Source: Haberlea rhodopensis (taxonomy: Eukaryota > Streptophyta > Magnoliopsida > Lamiales > Gesneriaceae). From it: a stretch of 64,000 bases of DNA. The notes under the pieces were generated by a model, which made no database searches, was not told the DNA's origin, and saw only the letters and a program-made list of their open reading frames with translations. The stretch covers positions 5,146,001 to 5,210,000 of the forward strand of contig CAJQUN010000014.1 of the NCBI GenBank assembly GCA_907163345.1. The letters run 5' to 3'. A program made the position numbers and the translations under genes. Position 1 is the first letter of the stretch; each line of letters opens with the position of its first letter. Positions 33,947-44,935 of this stretch are shown here, piece by piece.

Positions 33947-35899
33947 ATGGCATCATTCAACAAAATCCCCATGTTCTCAAAAGAAGACTATGATGACTGG
34001 AGAATCAGAATGCAAGCTCATCTGGCAGCTCAGGATGACGATATGTGGTTCGTCATCACTGATGGACCAATGAAGATTTTAAAAATCAATACAGCAGTAC
34101 CAATCTCTGGTGGAGAACCACAAATGGTGGAAAAAGACAGATCCCTCTGGACGAATGAGGAAAGAAAGAAAGCAAATCTCGATAATGTGGCCAAAGACAT
34201 CTTGTTCAAGACTTTGGACAAGAACATGTTTAGCAAAATCAAAATGTGCTCTACTGCCAAAGAAATTTGGGAGAAGATAGCACAGCTATGTGAAGGCAAC
34301 GACCAGACCAAAGAAAACAAGTTAACTGTTGCTCTTCAAAGATTTGAGAGCATAAAGATGAAAAGTGGAGAAACTCTAAATGAGTTTGATGAAAGAGTCA
34401 CCGGCATCATAAATGAACTGAATGGTCTGGGGAAGGAATATTCTAACAGAGAAATCGCTCTGAAAGTAATGAGAGCTCTGCCAAAGGAATGGGATGTAAA
34501 GACCATTGCCATGAGGGAATCAAAAGACCTTAACAAGGTTGAACTTCATGATCTGTTTGCAGATCTTAAGGCCTATGAGTTTGAACTGATAAGCAGAGGT
34601 GAAGCAGAGCCATTCATCTCTCAACCAAACAAGGCCCTGGCAGCCACTCCAGACCAGATCGCTTCAACATCAGACCGATCTGCTGAACAGATGAGTAACG
34701 ATGCTATGTCATTATTTATCAAGAAATTCGGTAAATTTATGTCTAAAAATAAGAGGAACTTCAAACCCTCTCATCATTATAAATCAAGAAAAGATGATAC
34801 TGTTAACGATCAGGCTTGCTACAATTGTGGTAAGACCGGACACTTCATTGCAGATTGCACCAGACCGAAGAAAGAAGAACGGAAAGAGAAGCATCGTGAT
34901 GATAGAAAGAAGAAGCACTACAAAGACCGCAAGAATCATGGAAAATCCCAAAAAGTCCTAGTAGCTGAAGAAGGAAACAACAAATGGGCTCAGACAGACT
35001 CAGACTCGGAAAGCTCTGAATATTCTTCCAGCGAAAGCGAAGAAGATATTCAATGTCTTATGGCAGACGAAGAAATGAGTCAGACAGACGAGGTATATGA
35101 TCTTGACTCAAATGAATTTACACGAGAAGAGCTCATGTCCGCACTGCAAGACATGGCTAATGATTATAGGATCTTAGCTGAATCATTTGAGAAGAATAAA
35201 GCCAAAATCAGTACTCAAATGGATGAGCACAACAAACCAAGCTGCTCTGAGCAGGGTGAGTGCAAAAATTTCCAGATCGAGCTGAATAAGCTGAAAATCT
35301 CTTATGATCAGCTCCATGAAGAAAATAAGAGAATTAGCACACAAAATGCTAAGCTCTCACATATATTCAAAACATGGACAAAATCCAGAACATCCTTGGA
35401 AGAATTACAAGAGGTTCAAAGAAACGTCGGTGATTTCACCGGCATAGGCTTTGACACCAAAGAATGCACCAAAGATGAATCTGAGCTGCTGCTGGTAAAG
35501 AATCAAGTCAAACAAATGACATTTGTTAAATCCAGCACAGTATATGAAACTGAAGCACCTAAGATTCAAACAGGAGTCTCTTACGAAAATCAAAATCTGA
35601 GAAAAGGAATTGGTTATGTTGACCAAGCCAAAGAAAAGGCACCAACAAGATTTGCGTCTATCAGACCAAATCCAAAGGTGCAAGATCGAAGGCAAGGAAG
35701 ACAATACAATTACTATAACTCAAAACCGATTCAACGAAGATATAGACTACCTTATGAGAATCAAAGGTTTTCACAGCGCACACATTATCACACACAGCAT
35801 CAAAACAGACCAGCACTCAGCACACCCTACACACACAAGCCATTGAAGCTGATACAGGTGTGGGTTCCCAAAGGGCTAATCCGTTCTGGACCCAAATAG
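33947..35899 (+). CDS. Sirevirus gag polyprotein
   Basis: A 650-residue open frame. The frame is open back into the PBS, but the first ATG is at 33947 (MASFNKIPMFSKEDYDDW), the expected gag start. About residues 1-215 form the copia gag (UBN2-type) region, with DYDDWRIRMQAHL, EIWEKIAQLCEG and ALPKEWDVKTIAM. A CX2CX4HX4C zinc knuckle CYNCGKTGHFIADC lies near residue 291. A basic Lys/Arg-rich stretch, an acidic Ser/Glu-rich stretch and a predicted coiled coil follow, and the end is basic (KLIQVWVPKGLIRSGPK). It packages element RNA. It appears intact, unlike pol. It stops before pol, which lies in another frame. Confidence 0.88.
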   Translation: MASFNKIPMFSKEDYDDWRIRMQAHLAAQDDDMWFVITDGPMKILKINTAVPISGGEPQMVEKDRSLWTNEERKKANLDNVAKDILFKTLDKNMFSKIKMCSTAKEIWEKIAQLCEGNDQTKENKLTVALQRFESIKMKSGETLNEFDERVTGIINELNGLGKEYSNREIALKVMRALPKEWDVKTIAMRESKDLNKVELHDLFADLKAYEFELISRGEAEPFISQPNKALAATPDQIASTSDRSAEQMSNDAMSLFIKKFGKFMSKNKRNFKPSHHYKSRKDDTVNDQACYNCGKTGHFIADCTRPKKEERKEKHRDDRKKKHYKDRKNHGKSQKVLVAEEGNNKWAQTDSDSESSEYSSSESEEDIQCLMADEEMSQTDEVYDLDSNEFTREELMSALQDMANDYRILAESFEKNKAKISTQMDEHNKPSCSEQGECKNFQIELNKLKISYDQLHEENKRISTQNAKLSHIFKTWTKSRTSLEELQEVQRNVGDFTGIGFDTKECTKDESELLLVKNQVKQMTFVKSSTVYETEAPKIQTGVSYENQNLRKGIGYVDQAKEKAPTRFASIRPNPKVQDRRQGRQYNYYNSKPIQRRYRLPYENQRFSQRTHYHTQHQNRPALSTPYTHKPLKLIQVWVPKGLIRSGPK

Positions 35900-35931
35900 G
35901 ATTGGGTACCAACAATAATTATATTTGATGA

Positions 35932-38900
35932 CAGGTACCGAAGAAACTCGCATCAGACTGGTATTTGGACAGTGGGTGTTCCCGTCACATGACTGGAAAC
36001 ATCGAGCTGCTGTCTGAAGTGACAGAATGTATTGGACCCAAAATCATTTTCGGGGATAACTCAAAGGGTAAGACCGTGGGCAAGGGTAAGATTGTCCATG
36101 GTAACATTATTATCAATGATGTGCTGTTAGTTGAAAATCTGTGCTATAATCTGATTAGTATAAGTCAACTCTGTGATAATGGTTATGCTGTAGAATTTCA
36201 TAAACACGCTTGCACTGTTAAATCATCAGACGGTATAACCATGCTCGTAGGAATCAGGAATGGAAACACTTATAAGATTAACTGGAATCATGCTCAACCT
36301 GATAATCCTACTTGCTTCATCGCTAACAATGATAATAAACATTGGCTGTGGCATAAGCGCTTGAATCATATCAACTTTAAGACCATTGCTAGCTTGTGTA
36401 AACATGATTTAGTTATCGGTCTGCCCAAGATCGATTTTGCTAAGGATAAGATCTGCGAAGCTTGCCAAATGGGCAAACAGATCAGATCATCCTTCAAAAA
36501 CAAGAATGCCAAACCTCCTCCCGCTGTTTAGAATTACTGCATATGGACTTGTTTGGTCCTATACCAATAACAAGTTTAGGGGGAATGCGGTATACTCTTG
36601 TTGTTATTGATGATTACTCACGCTTTACATGGACTATATTCTTAAGCAGTAAAGATCAGACCGGTCCGAAGTTGATCAAGCTGCTGAAACGCACTCAGAA
36701 CGAGAAATCATCCAGCATAGACAGGATTCGAAGTGACAAAGGCACTGAGTTTTCAAATCAGAATCTTGAATCCTTTCTAGAAGATCATGGAATCAAGCAT
36801 GAGTTTTCAGCTGCTCGAACTCCTCAACAGAATGGAGTTGCAGAACGAAGAAACAGAACGCTCAAGGAAGCAGCAAGAACAATGCTTGCTGATTCTGGAA
36901 TCTCTCAAAAGTTCTGGGCAGAAGCTGTAAATACTGCTTGCTACACTCAAAACCGATCTATGATTAACAAGAAGCTGAATCTCACTCCATATGAAATATG
37001 GACTGGTAACAGACCATCTGTTTCTCACTTTCATGTATTTGGCTGTAAATGCTTCGTTCACAACAATGGTAAGAGTCATCTTACAGCATTTGAAGCTAAG
37101 TCAGATAATGGTATATTCTTAGGATATTCATCAATTAGCAAAGCTTATCGAGTTTTTAATAATCGAACTTTAACTGTAGAAGAATCTGTTCATGTAGTCT
37201 TTGATGAAACTTTATGTGTTGAGGGCAACAAAGAATCAATTCAAAATCAGATGGAAAATATCCATCTCGAAGCTAACAGTGATGATGAGATTGTAGCTAA
37301 CAGGTCAAGAGACAATCCACCAGAACCAGAAGTACCAAACAGACCGGATCAAGGCTTTGAAGAAACTTCAGATCGAGCTGATCCGGATGGTCCTGACTCA
37401 AATATTAAAGCAGATGCTGATCATGCTGTTACTGTTCATCCGACCGGACCAGACAATCCAGAGTCAAGCTATCGATGGACTAAGAAGCATCCACCTAATC
37501 TAGTGATTGGTAGTCCTTCTGCACCGATCAAAACCAGAGGACAGATGATGGATGAGTTCACTCATGCTGCCTTCATCTCAACTCTGGAACCCAAGAAGAT
37601 CGATGAAGCTCTGACTGACTTCAACTGGATTAAAGCAATGCAAGAAGAGCTTAATCAATTCGAACAAAATCAAGTTTGGAGTCTAACCCCCAGACCAAGC
37701 GATCTGCCTGTTATTGGAACCAGATGGGTCTTCAGAAATAAGCTAGACGCAGATGGAACTGTGGTTAGAAACAAAGCCAGACTGGTGGCACAGGGATTCA
37801 GACAAGAAGAAGGAATCGACTTCGATGAATCATTTACACCAGTCGCCAGACTTGAAGCTATCCGAATCTTTCTTGCTTACGCTGCCTTTAAAGACTTCAA
37901 AGTATATCAGATGGACGTCAAGAGCGCCTTTCTTAATGGAAAGCTTCAGGAAGAAGTCTACATTGAGCAACCACCTGGATTTCAGAACCATTTGTATCCC
38001 AATCATGTATATCTACTGAATAAAGCAGTGTATGGTCTGAAACAAGCTCCAAGAGCCTGGTATGACACTCTATCTCAATTTCTGCTGAACCATGATTTCC
38101 AGATCGGCTCAGTAGATAAAACTCTATTTAAATTCATTAAGGGGGAACATACCCTATTAGTTCAGATTTATGTTGATGACATAATCTTTGGGTCAACTAA
38201 CCCCAAATTGTGCGAGAAATTTTCTAAGTTAATGCAGGGACAGTTTCGAGATGCGCATGATGGGAGAATTGTCATTCTTTCTGGGTCTACAAGTAAAACA
38301 GCTCAATAATGGCATTTTCATCAATCAGACCAAGTATACCAAAGAGCTCCTCAAGAGATTTGGAATGGAAACATGCTCAACTGCATCAACTCCAATGAGT
38401 CCAACAATCAAGTTAGACAAAGATGAAGGGGGAACGGCAGTTGAAGTAACCATGTATAGAGGACTAATCGAATCGCTATTGTATCTTACAGCGAGCCGGC
38501 CCGATATTATTTTTTCAGTCTGTATGTGCGCCAGATTTCAGTCAGAACCAAAGCAATCACATTTTATTGCTGCCAAGCGTATTCTGAAATATTTAAAAGG
38601 ATCTCAGAACGTTGGTCTTTGGTACTCCAAAGATTCAAACTTCAGCTTGATCGGGTATTCAGACGCAGACTACGCTGGGTGTAAGATCGATCGTAAAAGC
38701 ACCAGTGGAACATGTCAATTTCTAGGTGAAAGATTGATCTCTTGGTTCAGTAAGAAGCAGACATCGATTGCCACATCCACAGCTGAAGCAGAATACCTAG
38801 CCGCTGGAAGCTGTTGTGCTCAAATGCTCTGGATTCAACACCAGCTCAAAGACTATGGCATCCAAGCTGTTGACTCTCCGATATTTTGCGACAACACAAG

Positions 38901-39114
38901 TGCAATTGCTATAACGTATAATCCAGTTCTGCACTCTCGAACAAAGCATATTGATATACGACATCATTTTATTCGAGATCATGTTGGCAAAAAGGAAATG
39001 TCGGATCGAGCACATTTCAACAGAGCAGCAAGCAGCAGACATCTTCACTAAACCGCTTCCTGAGGCTAAGTTTAATTATTTCCGTCAAATTCTTGGTTTA
39101 ATTGACTTATCTTA
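35932..39114 (+). pseudogene. Sirevirus pol (protease, integrase, RT, RNase H) with frameshifts
   Basis: Protease: WYLDSGCSRHMTG (about 35960), where DSG is catalytic. Integrase: the HHCC zinc region HKRLNHINFKTI..CEACQMGK (to 36531), then in a shifted frame DLFGP with the first Asp, RSDKGTEF with the second, and QNGVAERRNRT with the Glu. RT: YQMDVKSAFLNGKLQEEVYI, GLKQAPRAWYDTL, YVDD (about 38170). RNase H: YSDADYAG, ATSTAEAEYLA, DIRHHFIRDHV. Breaks visible: two stops before the protease (35926-35931), a one-base shift near 36522, an extra base near 38250, and a shift near 39000. The last piece ends at a TAA near 39114. This copy cannot make full pol. Confidence 0.9.
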
Positions 39115-39370
39115 ATTAGTTTAGATGTTTTTATTCTTTTCGCACTTGAAGATTTTTGTCACCACAGATCGATAATACAATGTTCAGAAAGACACAGACC
39201 GGTCCGAACTTTCAGACCGATCCTTGTCAGTCTGATTTTATCCTATGATCTGTCTGGACAATAACAACAGCTCGGACTGATTGACCATTTTAACTAGTTG
39301 TACTTTAACCGCCGTATCTTTCTTTATCCTGACCGTTTATTTTGAATTATTTAATTCTCATTGGAGATAA

Positions 39371-39398
39371 AGACACGTGTCTTCTCTCTCCTATTTAG
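39371..39398 (+). promoter_or_regulatory. G-box palindrome and TATA-like site before the third ORF
   Basis: The 12-bp perfect palindrome AGACACGTGTCT (39371-39382) contains the G-box core CACGTG. A TATTTAG-like motif follows 10 bp later, and the ORF starts at 39503 after a pyrimidine-rich leader. It could be an internal promoter for a subgenomic RNA. This is inference only. Confidence 0.3.
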
Positions 39399-39502
39399 CG
39401 GGCTGAACATTTCATACTTGTTCACTTTTTACAATTTACCGCTTTCTACCTTCTTACTCTCTCACTCTCTTACTCTTCGCACTTTCTTTAAACTCCTTTC
39501 AA

Positions 39503-41939
39503 ATGGCTACCATCACTCATAACTCACTCTCCGTTGAGTTTGATGACATTTACAGGGCAGAAGATGCTGCGATGGTGTCCATTTTTAGAGCCCTGGAATC
39601 ATCTGGGTTAAGGAACTTTTTGGAGTGCGGAACAGTTGTTTATGAATCAGAAATCCGCGAGCTGTTCGCCAACGCCGTCTCCCGGAAGACATCCATTTCT
39701 ACTACTGTCAAGGGCAAATCTTTCGAGATCTCGCCAATGACGATGGCCAAGACCTTTGGCCTCCCCAGTTCCGGACTGACAGAGTTCGGACAGACTCCTC
39801 AAGCGTCACTCTTAGATCTTCAGGGGAAGATTTCTATTTCTGGCCACCGATTGCAACCCTCCTTTAAGAAGAAGGAAATGCTCTTCCATTTCCAGGTGCT
39901 GTGCGAAGTGGTAGGCAAGCCACTTTTGGGTAAAGCAGGAAGTTTCGATGCTGTAACCGCCGAAAAGTTCAGGGCTATGGCGGCTATTGTATCCGGCCAG
40001 AAGATAAACTGGTCCATGATTTTGTTTGGAGTACTGCTGGAAACGGTGATTGCATCCAAGCACGCCGTATGCTTTGCTGTTCCTCTCAGCAAGCTCTTGG
40101 AGTCCTTAGGCCTCGAGCTGAGCAAGCCGTCTGCTCTCCGTCCCCTTAAGATCCTTAACTCCAAAGGGCTTGCACTGCTGAAGTCCAAGAGTGTTCCGCC
40201 TACTTCTGCTACTCTGGCTGCAGTCAAGTTTGAGCAGGACGAGGAACAAGTTGCTGTGCGCAAACCTCGGGTCAAGCGGAAGCTGACCATTCAGACTGAC
40301 TCGGAAGAAACCCAGTCTGCTCACTCATCCCCAACCAAGCCACTTCCCAAAAAGCCCCGAACCCAGATCACCAAACCAACCAAATCTCTACCTCCACCCA
40401 TACTGCCACCCCCTAAAGCAACCCCTGCCCCTCAACCTTCCACCCAGCTTTCACAAGCTTCAACCCCTGCACCCAAAGTCACCCTTAGAATTCCCTCTGC
40501 CAATCCCGTGGTCAAAGGGATAGTTATCACTGAGTTGGGAGACTATACCCAATCAGGGATTAAGTCCCCTTCCTCCACCGGCAAGGGAAAAGCCATTCTC
40601 ACCGAACCCCTCTCTTCTAAACCCAAATCTGCAGCGCAGACTGCCATCGACATCACTATGGAGGATGTTGATGAGAAGCTAAAGGAACTCATTGTGGTTT
40701 TTGATGAATATGTCCAGTACCGACCACATTGAGCTGTTCTACGGTAAGTTGCACAGATTGAAGAAGATGGAAGAGGAAGCTCTGAAAGGAACAGAGACTG
40801 ATGATGTTTGACTTGCCGTGCAGCGCAGAGATTTATTTACGGCAAAACACAGATTCAGACTGGCCAATCTGCTTCTAGTTGCCAAAAAGAAGAACTTCGA
40901 TCCGCTTGCTCCAACTGCCAGAGATGATGGGGCTGTGATTGCTCAACTCGAGATGGATGTTCATGCTCTATCCTTAGCTGTCCGTTTTCAACGACAGAAG
41001 CTAGGTACCTCCACTCCAGCCACAAGCCCGGATCATCCTTCTGCAAGCAAGACTCTGGCAGAACCATTTATCGAGGTTATTCCCTCTGATGCAGCAAAAC
41101 AGACAGAGGATCAGCCTGCAGAGCACGTACCAGACCAGACAGCGGAGCAGCCACTGCCTAATGCTCCGTCTGCAACAGATGATGAACCAATGAATTTTCT
41201 GTTGGACTCTCCGACAACATCTATTCCATTGAAGTCATCAGCCTCCCGTGCACAACCCAGTCCAGCTGAAGCATGTGCAACAACTGAAGCACCAGACCTC
41301 ATCGATCCGGATTTCGTGGTATCTACAGTGGTTGCAGCTCTCCAAGTTGAGGAACCTCCCAGTCCCCACTCTCCTCCGGGACCATCAGATGAAGATTTGG
41401 CCTTCATTCAAGGTTTTTCTTCGGATCTGGTCAATCTGATCCGATCCGAAAGTCATCAAGCTACCATTTCTTCCATCGTGCCGATTGCTGCAGAAGATGA
41501 CCATGCCATGTCATTATCAGATCACTCTCCCAGCCAGCTATCTGATGCACCTCCATCCCTGGCACGGACTATCCAGCACTTCTCTGATACCTGTCTGTCC
41601 TTGACTCAACGCATTCTAGAAGTTCATCAAGGTCAGAGGGTCACAGCATTGGACTTTGCTTCTTTCAAAGAGAAGATGACTGCAAGTATCGGAAGCCTTC
41701 AGCGCGGCATAAACGATCTGTTTTCTCAACAGGCCTCTTACAAGAACAGTCTGAGAAAAGAGCAGATCGAGCTAGCCACTGAAGTCAGAGCATCTGTTGC
41801 CAATTCCCTCCGCGCTCAAGACGTTCGTCTTGACGCTATCAGCGCGCAGCTAGCACAAGTTGTCGACTTTCTTCAAGAGATTGCTGCTGACAAAAAGGGG
41901 GAAAAGAAGACAGACTTCAGGCCGCCTTCTAGAAAATAA
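39503..41939 (+). pseudogene. Sirevirus third ORF (env-like position), frameshift and stop
   Basis: Two long frames form one broken gene of about 810 codons. The first (39503-40732, 409 residues) has an N-terminal globular part (LESSGLRNFLECGTVVY, ESEIRELFANAV, VKGKSFEISPMTMAKTFGLP) resembling the 'putative plant transposon protein' domain, then a Pro/Lys-rich linker. The second (frame open from about 40710 with a TGA at 40809-40811, main part 40818-41939) is acidic and Pro/Ser-rich with a C-terminal helical region (SIGSLQRGINDLFSQQ...AQLAQVVDFLQEIAADK). No signal peptide or clear membrane segment is visible, so 'envelope' describes the position, not a demonstrated role. The first frame leaves phase near 40710. 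Confidence 0.72.
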
Positions 41940-42190
41940 TATTTTCAGACTGTGTATTTTAGGATTTTCTTGGTGATCAATAAAATCCTCGTTTGATTAA
42001 GTCTGTGTTCATTTATTTTGAACCTCATCATAAGGCTTAATAATAAAGATTTAATCGATCCAACTTAATGATGTTCATTTATTTTGAACAAAGAAGTAAT
42101 CGATCCGAAAGCATTCGCTTCAGAGCTCTTATCAAGACTGGTTAAAAAGACTTAGAAGCTAGGTTTTGTCATCATCAAAAAGGGCGAATT
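41940..42190 (+). promoter_or_regulatory. Sirevirus 3' untranslated region with polypurine tract
   Basis: 250 bp after the third ORF, with a repeated 'gttcatttattttgaac' (about 42007 and 42073). It ends in CATCATCAAAAAGGGCGAAT just before the 3' LTR. AAAAAGGGCGAA is the polypurine tract, a characteristic Sirevirus arrangement. Confidence 0.7.
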
Positions 42191-43274
42191 TGTTAGTTCC
42201 GGACCTTATCGATGAGATTTTAAAGATGACAAAACATTTCAGACCGGATCGATAGAAATCAGATTGACCAGATCGATCGGACAAAACAGAGCAAGATGAC
42301 AGAACATTTCAGACCGGATCGATGGATTCCAGACTGACTAGATCGATACTTCAGATCGATCTCAACCTTTATCAGATCAGAGCAGTCAAAGATACATAAA
42401 GGATGGCTTCTCAGTCCGAACCATTAACGGTTATTTATTGTAGCATTTAATGCTGTAATTAATGCTATAAAGGATCAAAAATTGAAGATTGCCATTAAAT
42501 GTAAGAAGACAAAGAATAGCTTACCTGACAGTCGCCGAAAGCATACACCAGAACGACAAGTGTCCTGAAGAAGAGGACTGTAGCTTTCTCAGAGTTTAAA
42601 AAGAGTCAAAGTTGCACATTAAGGGAAACAATGCCGTTGCTACCCTCAACTATAAAAGGATGCAACAAAAGGAAGACATGAACACTTGATTCAAACTCAC
42701 GCTGATCAATTGAAAAACACACAAGAAAGCAACTGCACACGCTTACAAAGTTCAGAAGCTCTCGAGCTGAAGTTATTTATATAAGCGCGATTACTTTGTA
42801 ACATTTGATCATTGTAGGATCACTGTGCGCATTGTGTATTGAAAAATAGAAGTGATCAACTTATTGTAACTGTCAGACAGAGTGTGTCTGAGCAGGTTGA
42901 GTGACTAGGAGTTTCAGACTGGTAGTGAGGTAAATCCAGCCTGAATCGGGTTTGTACAACAGGATTGTATAAATCAAAGTCTTCTAGTATAAACCTTCCT
43001 TAATTGGAAGAAGGGGAGACGTAGAAGGATTACACCACCTTCGAACTTCCAGAAACATATCCTGTGTTTTATCCTTCTGCACTTAGCCATCGAGCCGTTC
43101 TTACTTTTACAAGAGCAGACCGTTTCCGCACTTACCTTTTTAGTGGTCTGTTCTGTTCAAAGAGTTGATTAAGTAACAGATTTCTTTCACTAATCCGAAA
43201 GAATTCACAAGGGATAAATTTTATAAGGAGTGTTCATTCACCCCCCCTCTAAACACTCCGGACCGATCCTAACA
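42191..43274 (+). repeat. Sirevirus 3' LTR
   Basis: 1,084 bp, TGTTAGTTCC to CCTAACA, followed by the TSD GAAGA. The length difference from the 5' LTR is explained by 14 fewer C in the homopolymer and one extra base near 42668. Confidence 0.95.
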
Positions 43275-43883
43275 GAAGAGATATAAAACGTGAGTTTCCA
43301 AGCAATTCTTTGTTCTCTGGTAAAAACGCCTTTGATTTGTGCTTGCTCAATTGGCCTCAATGTGTTGCAACCATCTCTATCTTATTCTCCCTTGAAAAAT
43401 AAGTTAAAAGTACCCAAAAAGTCGGACGCGTTGCCTTTTATATGCTGGACTTGGTAGAATCATCGTGGGCTTAAAACACATAGACACCCTAGGCTCATAA
43501 AATCATGCGCCACAAGGCCCGTGTTAAAACCTAAAAACTTCCTTCTTTGAGCGCGATAGGCGCATCAATTCATGCTCCTTTGCGCTGACCTTTTTGCCTG
43601 AAATGTTATTTTCGTTGCGTCAAGCGCCTATGACGCATCATTTATTGCGCCTATGTGTCTGTGCATTTTCTTCACTTTCTCGGTTCTTCGTCCGCCTTCG
43701 TTCCCTTATTCCATAAAGCCCTATCCATCATCCTTTATGTCCTTTATTGCTCCAAAAACTCATTACTTATTAAATTCCTGCATGACACAAAAACAACAAC
43801 AAAACACATAGAACGATAAAATAGCAGAAACCCTTATTAAAAAGTAAAGATAATCTAAGTGCAAAATTGCACTTATCAAGCAC

Positions 43884-44160
43884 ACACCTAGAAATATATT
43901 GTGAGAATCCCTTGTATCAAATTGTTTGAGAGATTGAGAGATATTTAGTGTGGTGTAAACTGATGTAACTCTTGGTTTGGTGCTAATGGAATCACTCATG
44001 TTCCATGGATGTAGGCCAGGTTGAAAGTCGAACCACGTAAATCCGGTGTCATTTTCTTTCCATGCTATTATTTCTTATTTTTATTGCTTGTGATTAATAT
44101 TTCAATTATGGCTTTGTTATTGCTAATCTGTTACAAATAAAGAAATTAGCCTGGTATCAA
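43884..44160 (+). repeat. Old copia-type LTR end with PBS-like site
   Basis: The stretch 'gattgagagatatttagtgtgg ... ccatggatgtaggcc ... gaaccacgtaaatcc' is typical of Tork-type copia LTR 3' halves. It is followed at about 44154 by 'TGGTATCAAATC', a damaged TGGTATCAGAGC primer site. Its left half probably lies at 31800-32052, making this the outermost layer of a three-level nest. No boundaries or TSD are set. Confidence 0.42.
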
Positions 44161-44674
44161 ATCTTGGTGTATACAGTTGCTGAGAATTGGGAATAAGTGT
44201 GCGTACATCCTTGGTGCACTTACAGAGGTCTTGCTTTACTTTTTTGATAGATAGCAATGCACCTCGAATTTTGTTATTTATGCATTGGGTTTACAGTAAA
44301 CAATTGGGAATCATAAAGAAATTCAAGAAACTAATTCTTTGGCATTTTGAGTGACGTAAAGTTGAGGCTTAATCTTGATAAAGATTTAACAGAAGAATAA
44401 AAAATCGTTTATGCAAGAGTGTAAAAAATTCTTGAGCAGACAGAAAAAGGAAACTTCGGATGCTGTAGGTTTTAAAGTCGGATCTATGCTTCTGGACCAG
44501 AATCTAAAATTGGCATATATCGAAGAAGTTAGTTGCAACTAGAGTTTTGGTATATCGATTTAGAGTGATGTGATTTGTCGTGTTTAATAACAGACCTCTA
44601 TGTCACCGCTTAAATTTGACATAATTTACATTGGTGCTTATGTAAAATGAGAATAAACTCACAAAATCTTGCAG

Positions 44675-44935
44675 ATATTGAAGGGCAAGTTTTATAGAAC
44701 TGTCACCAAACTTCATTGTTTATGGGCGGAATGCTTGCCACCCAAGAGATAACATCCAAAAGATGAGTGTGGTAGAGATGCGTATACTCTGTTGAATGTG
44801 GTAAGATCAGAAAAGATAAAATAAGAAATGAAGACATTCAAGATGACGTAGATCAGGTTTGCATGGAAGAAAAGATGCATGAAGTGGAGTTCATGGATTT
44901 CGGTCATTTCAAGATAGCAAATGGATGACTGAAGA
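44675..44935 (+). pseudogene. LINE reverse-transcriptase C-terminal fragment
   Basis: Plus-strand pieces read LKGKFYRTV, then IQKMSVVEMRIL, then in a shifted frame KIRNEDIQDDV and EEKMHEVEFMDFGH. They match the conserved C-terminal block of plant non-LTR retrotransposon proteins (the 'NKMSV.EMRML...RKDKIRNEDI...KMRE..LRWFGH' region). A stop and at least one frameshift interrupt it. The rest of the LINE is not recognisable, so it is a 3'-end relic, as is common after 5' truncation. Confidence 0.68.

Larger units (their letters stand above)
32801..43274 (+). mobile_element. Sirevirus-type Ty1/copia retrotransposon, 10.5 kb
   Basis: LTRs at 32801-33897 and 42191-43274 start TGTTAGTTCC and end CCTAACA. 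The TSD is GAAGA (32796-32800 and 43275-43279). In order: PBS, gag, protease-integrase-RT-RNase H, an extra third ORF, PPT. Integrase before RT defines copia. The third ORF, the motif IYVDDIIFGS and the sequence 'catcatcaaaaagggcgaatt' before the 3' LTR fit the Sirevirus lineage. Pol carries several frameshifts. About 10-12 substitutions between LTRs (my count) plus a different poly-C length imply an insertion somewhat older than the Tat element. Confidence 0.93.
32053..43878. mobile_element. Solo-LTR-like element interrupted by a Sirevirus
   Basis: The outer ends read TGATGATT...CTTATCA, and AGCAC is repeated on both sides (32048-32052 and 43879-43883). Without the nested Sirevirus and its TSD the element is about 1.35 kb (32053-32800 plus 43280-43878) and has no coding capacity. 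TG...CA ends and a 5-bp TSD fit a solo LTR or a small LARD-type element. The part at 43550-43660 has repeated GCGC-containing motifs (GCGCCTATG, CATAGGCGC type). Confidence 0.65.

Noticed and set aside
39503..41939. True viral envelope protein
   Set aside because: The position fits 'env-like', but no signal peptide or membrane segment is visible and the N-terminus resembles a plant transposon domain.
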